NCBI GenBank assembly: GCA_963933115.1 | Contig: CAWVSL010000073.1 | Coordinates: forward strand, 1-7,045 | Direction: 5' to 3' | DNA from: JALJPB01 sp963933115 | GTDB lineage: Bacteria; Pseudomonadota; Gammaproteobacteria; Enterobacterales; Alteromonadaceae | Length of the DNA stretch: 7,045 nucleotides | Shown: piece by piece, positions 6,941-7,045 of the stretch | Numbering within the stretch: the stretch's first letter is position 1 | Layout: the number at the start of each line of letters is the position of its first letter | Program-made: the position numbers and the translations under genes | The notes under the pieces: generated by a model | Databases searched by the model: none | Told to the model about the DNA's origin: nothing | The model's input: only the letters and a program-made list of their open reading frames with translations

Positions 6941-6988
6941 ACACTAGTTAGAGTAAGTTGAGACACATATGACTGTAGAAAAATTTGA
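6941..6988 (+). repeat. Imperfect direct repeat, copy 2 (spans next gene start)
   Basis: This is the partner of 6721-6771, offset by 220 bases. It includes the probable ATG at 6969 and the first six codons of the partial gene. The 10-base block ACACTAGTTA is exact in both copies. Confidence 0.5.
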
Positions 6989-7045
6989 CCCACAAGTAAC
7001 TACAAAGAGTAGTAACTCAGCTCAAAACCAAACAACCACGTTAGA
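6969..7045 (+). CDS. N-terminal fragment of an unidentified protein
   Basis: An open frame of 25 codons starts at ATG 6969 and runs off the window. It begins MTVEKFDPQ and continues polar, rich in Ser, Thr, Asn and Gln, with no signal peptide or membrane segment so far. An in-frame TAA at 6954-6956 lies upstream, so ATG 6969 is the first available start. Ribosome binding is weak: only GAGA, 5 bases before the ATG. An upstream promoter candidate points into it. Too little is visible to name a family, and a chance open frame cannot be excluded. Confidence 0.5.
   Translation, partial: MTVEKFDPQVTTKSSNSAQNQTTTL

Larger units (their letters stand above)
6598..6968. other. Non-coding region after the permease
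   Basis: Stops occur often in every frame and I find no recognisable gene. The first 120 bases show no GC-rich hairpin with a T-tract, so no terminator for the permease is evident. The rest holds a promoter candidate and an imperfect direct repeat, listed separately. AGGGAC (6885-6890) can pair with GTCCTT (6915-6920) and may form a weak leader hairpin. Confidence 0.6.

Noticed and set aside
6853..6966. Minus-strand GTG-start open frame of 37 codons (begins VSQLTLTSVAG)
   Set aside because: It lacks a convincing ribosome binding site and matches no family I recognise. It overlaps the better-supported promoter and leader reading on the plus strand. A gene remnant remains possible.

Overview
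The window is AT-rich DNA with the gene content and style of a marine gammaproteobacterium of the Alteromonadales, most like Colwellia or a relative. This rests on overall composition, a large TonB-dependent receptor of the type abundant in these bacteria, a betaine/choline-type carrier with its MarR regulator, and long AT-rich gaps. No rRNA or other marker gene is present, so the genus is an inference. There is no complete insertion sequence, tRNA, rRNA or CRISPR array.

Layout. (1) Positions 1-2638, minus strand: a TonB-dependent outer-membrane receptor, complete at its N-terminus and cut by the window edge only a few residues before its natural end. Because its stop codon lies outside the window, a closed-ORF search misses it. 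(2) Positions 2639-2890: a divergent control region with a clear sigma-70 promoter for the carrier and several small palindromes. (3) Positions 2891-4852, plus strand: a BCCT-family transporter of BetT architecture, starting at TTG. (4) Positions 4849-5358, minus strand: a MarR-family regulator resembling the CosR/EctR osmolyte regulators, convergent with the carrier, the two stop codons sharing the four bases TTAA. (5) Positions 5359-5703: a non-coding gap with a candidate operator and a perfect 12-bp hairpin. (6) Positions 5704-6597, plus strand: an EamA/DMT-family permease. (7) Positions 6598-6968: a gap containing a consensus -10 box with a GC-rich discriminator and an imperfect direct repeat. 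(8) From 6969 to the window end: the first 25 codons of a probable further gene.

How the genes may work together. The carrier and the regulator form a plausible compatible-solute module. The CosR/EctR branch of MarR proteins is known to control ectoine synthesis and BCCT carriers in other gammaproteobacteria, and here such a regulator sits directly against a BCCT gene. The TonB-dependent receptor shares the carrier's upstream region, so it may supply the outer-membrane step for the same or a related solute, though its ligand cannot be read from sequence. The EamA permease is divergent from the regulator and could be a second target, or simply a neighbour. I see no clearly new defence or mobile system. 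The points most worth checking are the receptor-carrier-regulator grouping, the hairpin element, and the duplicated segment at the start of the last, partial gene.
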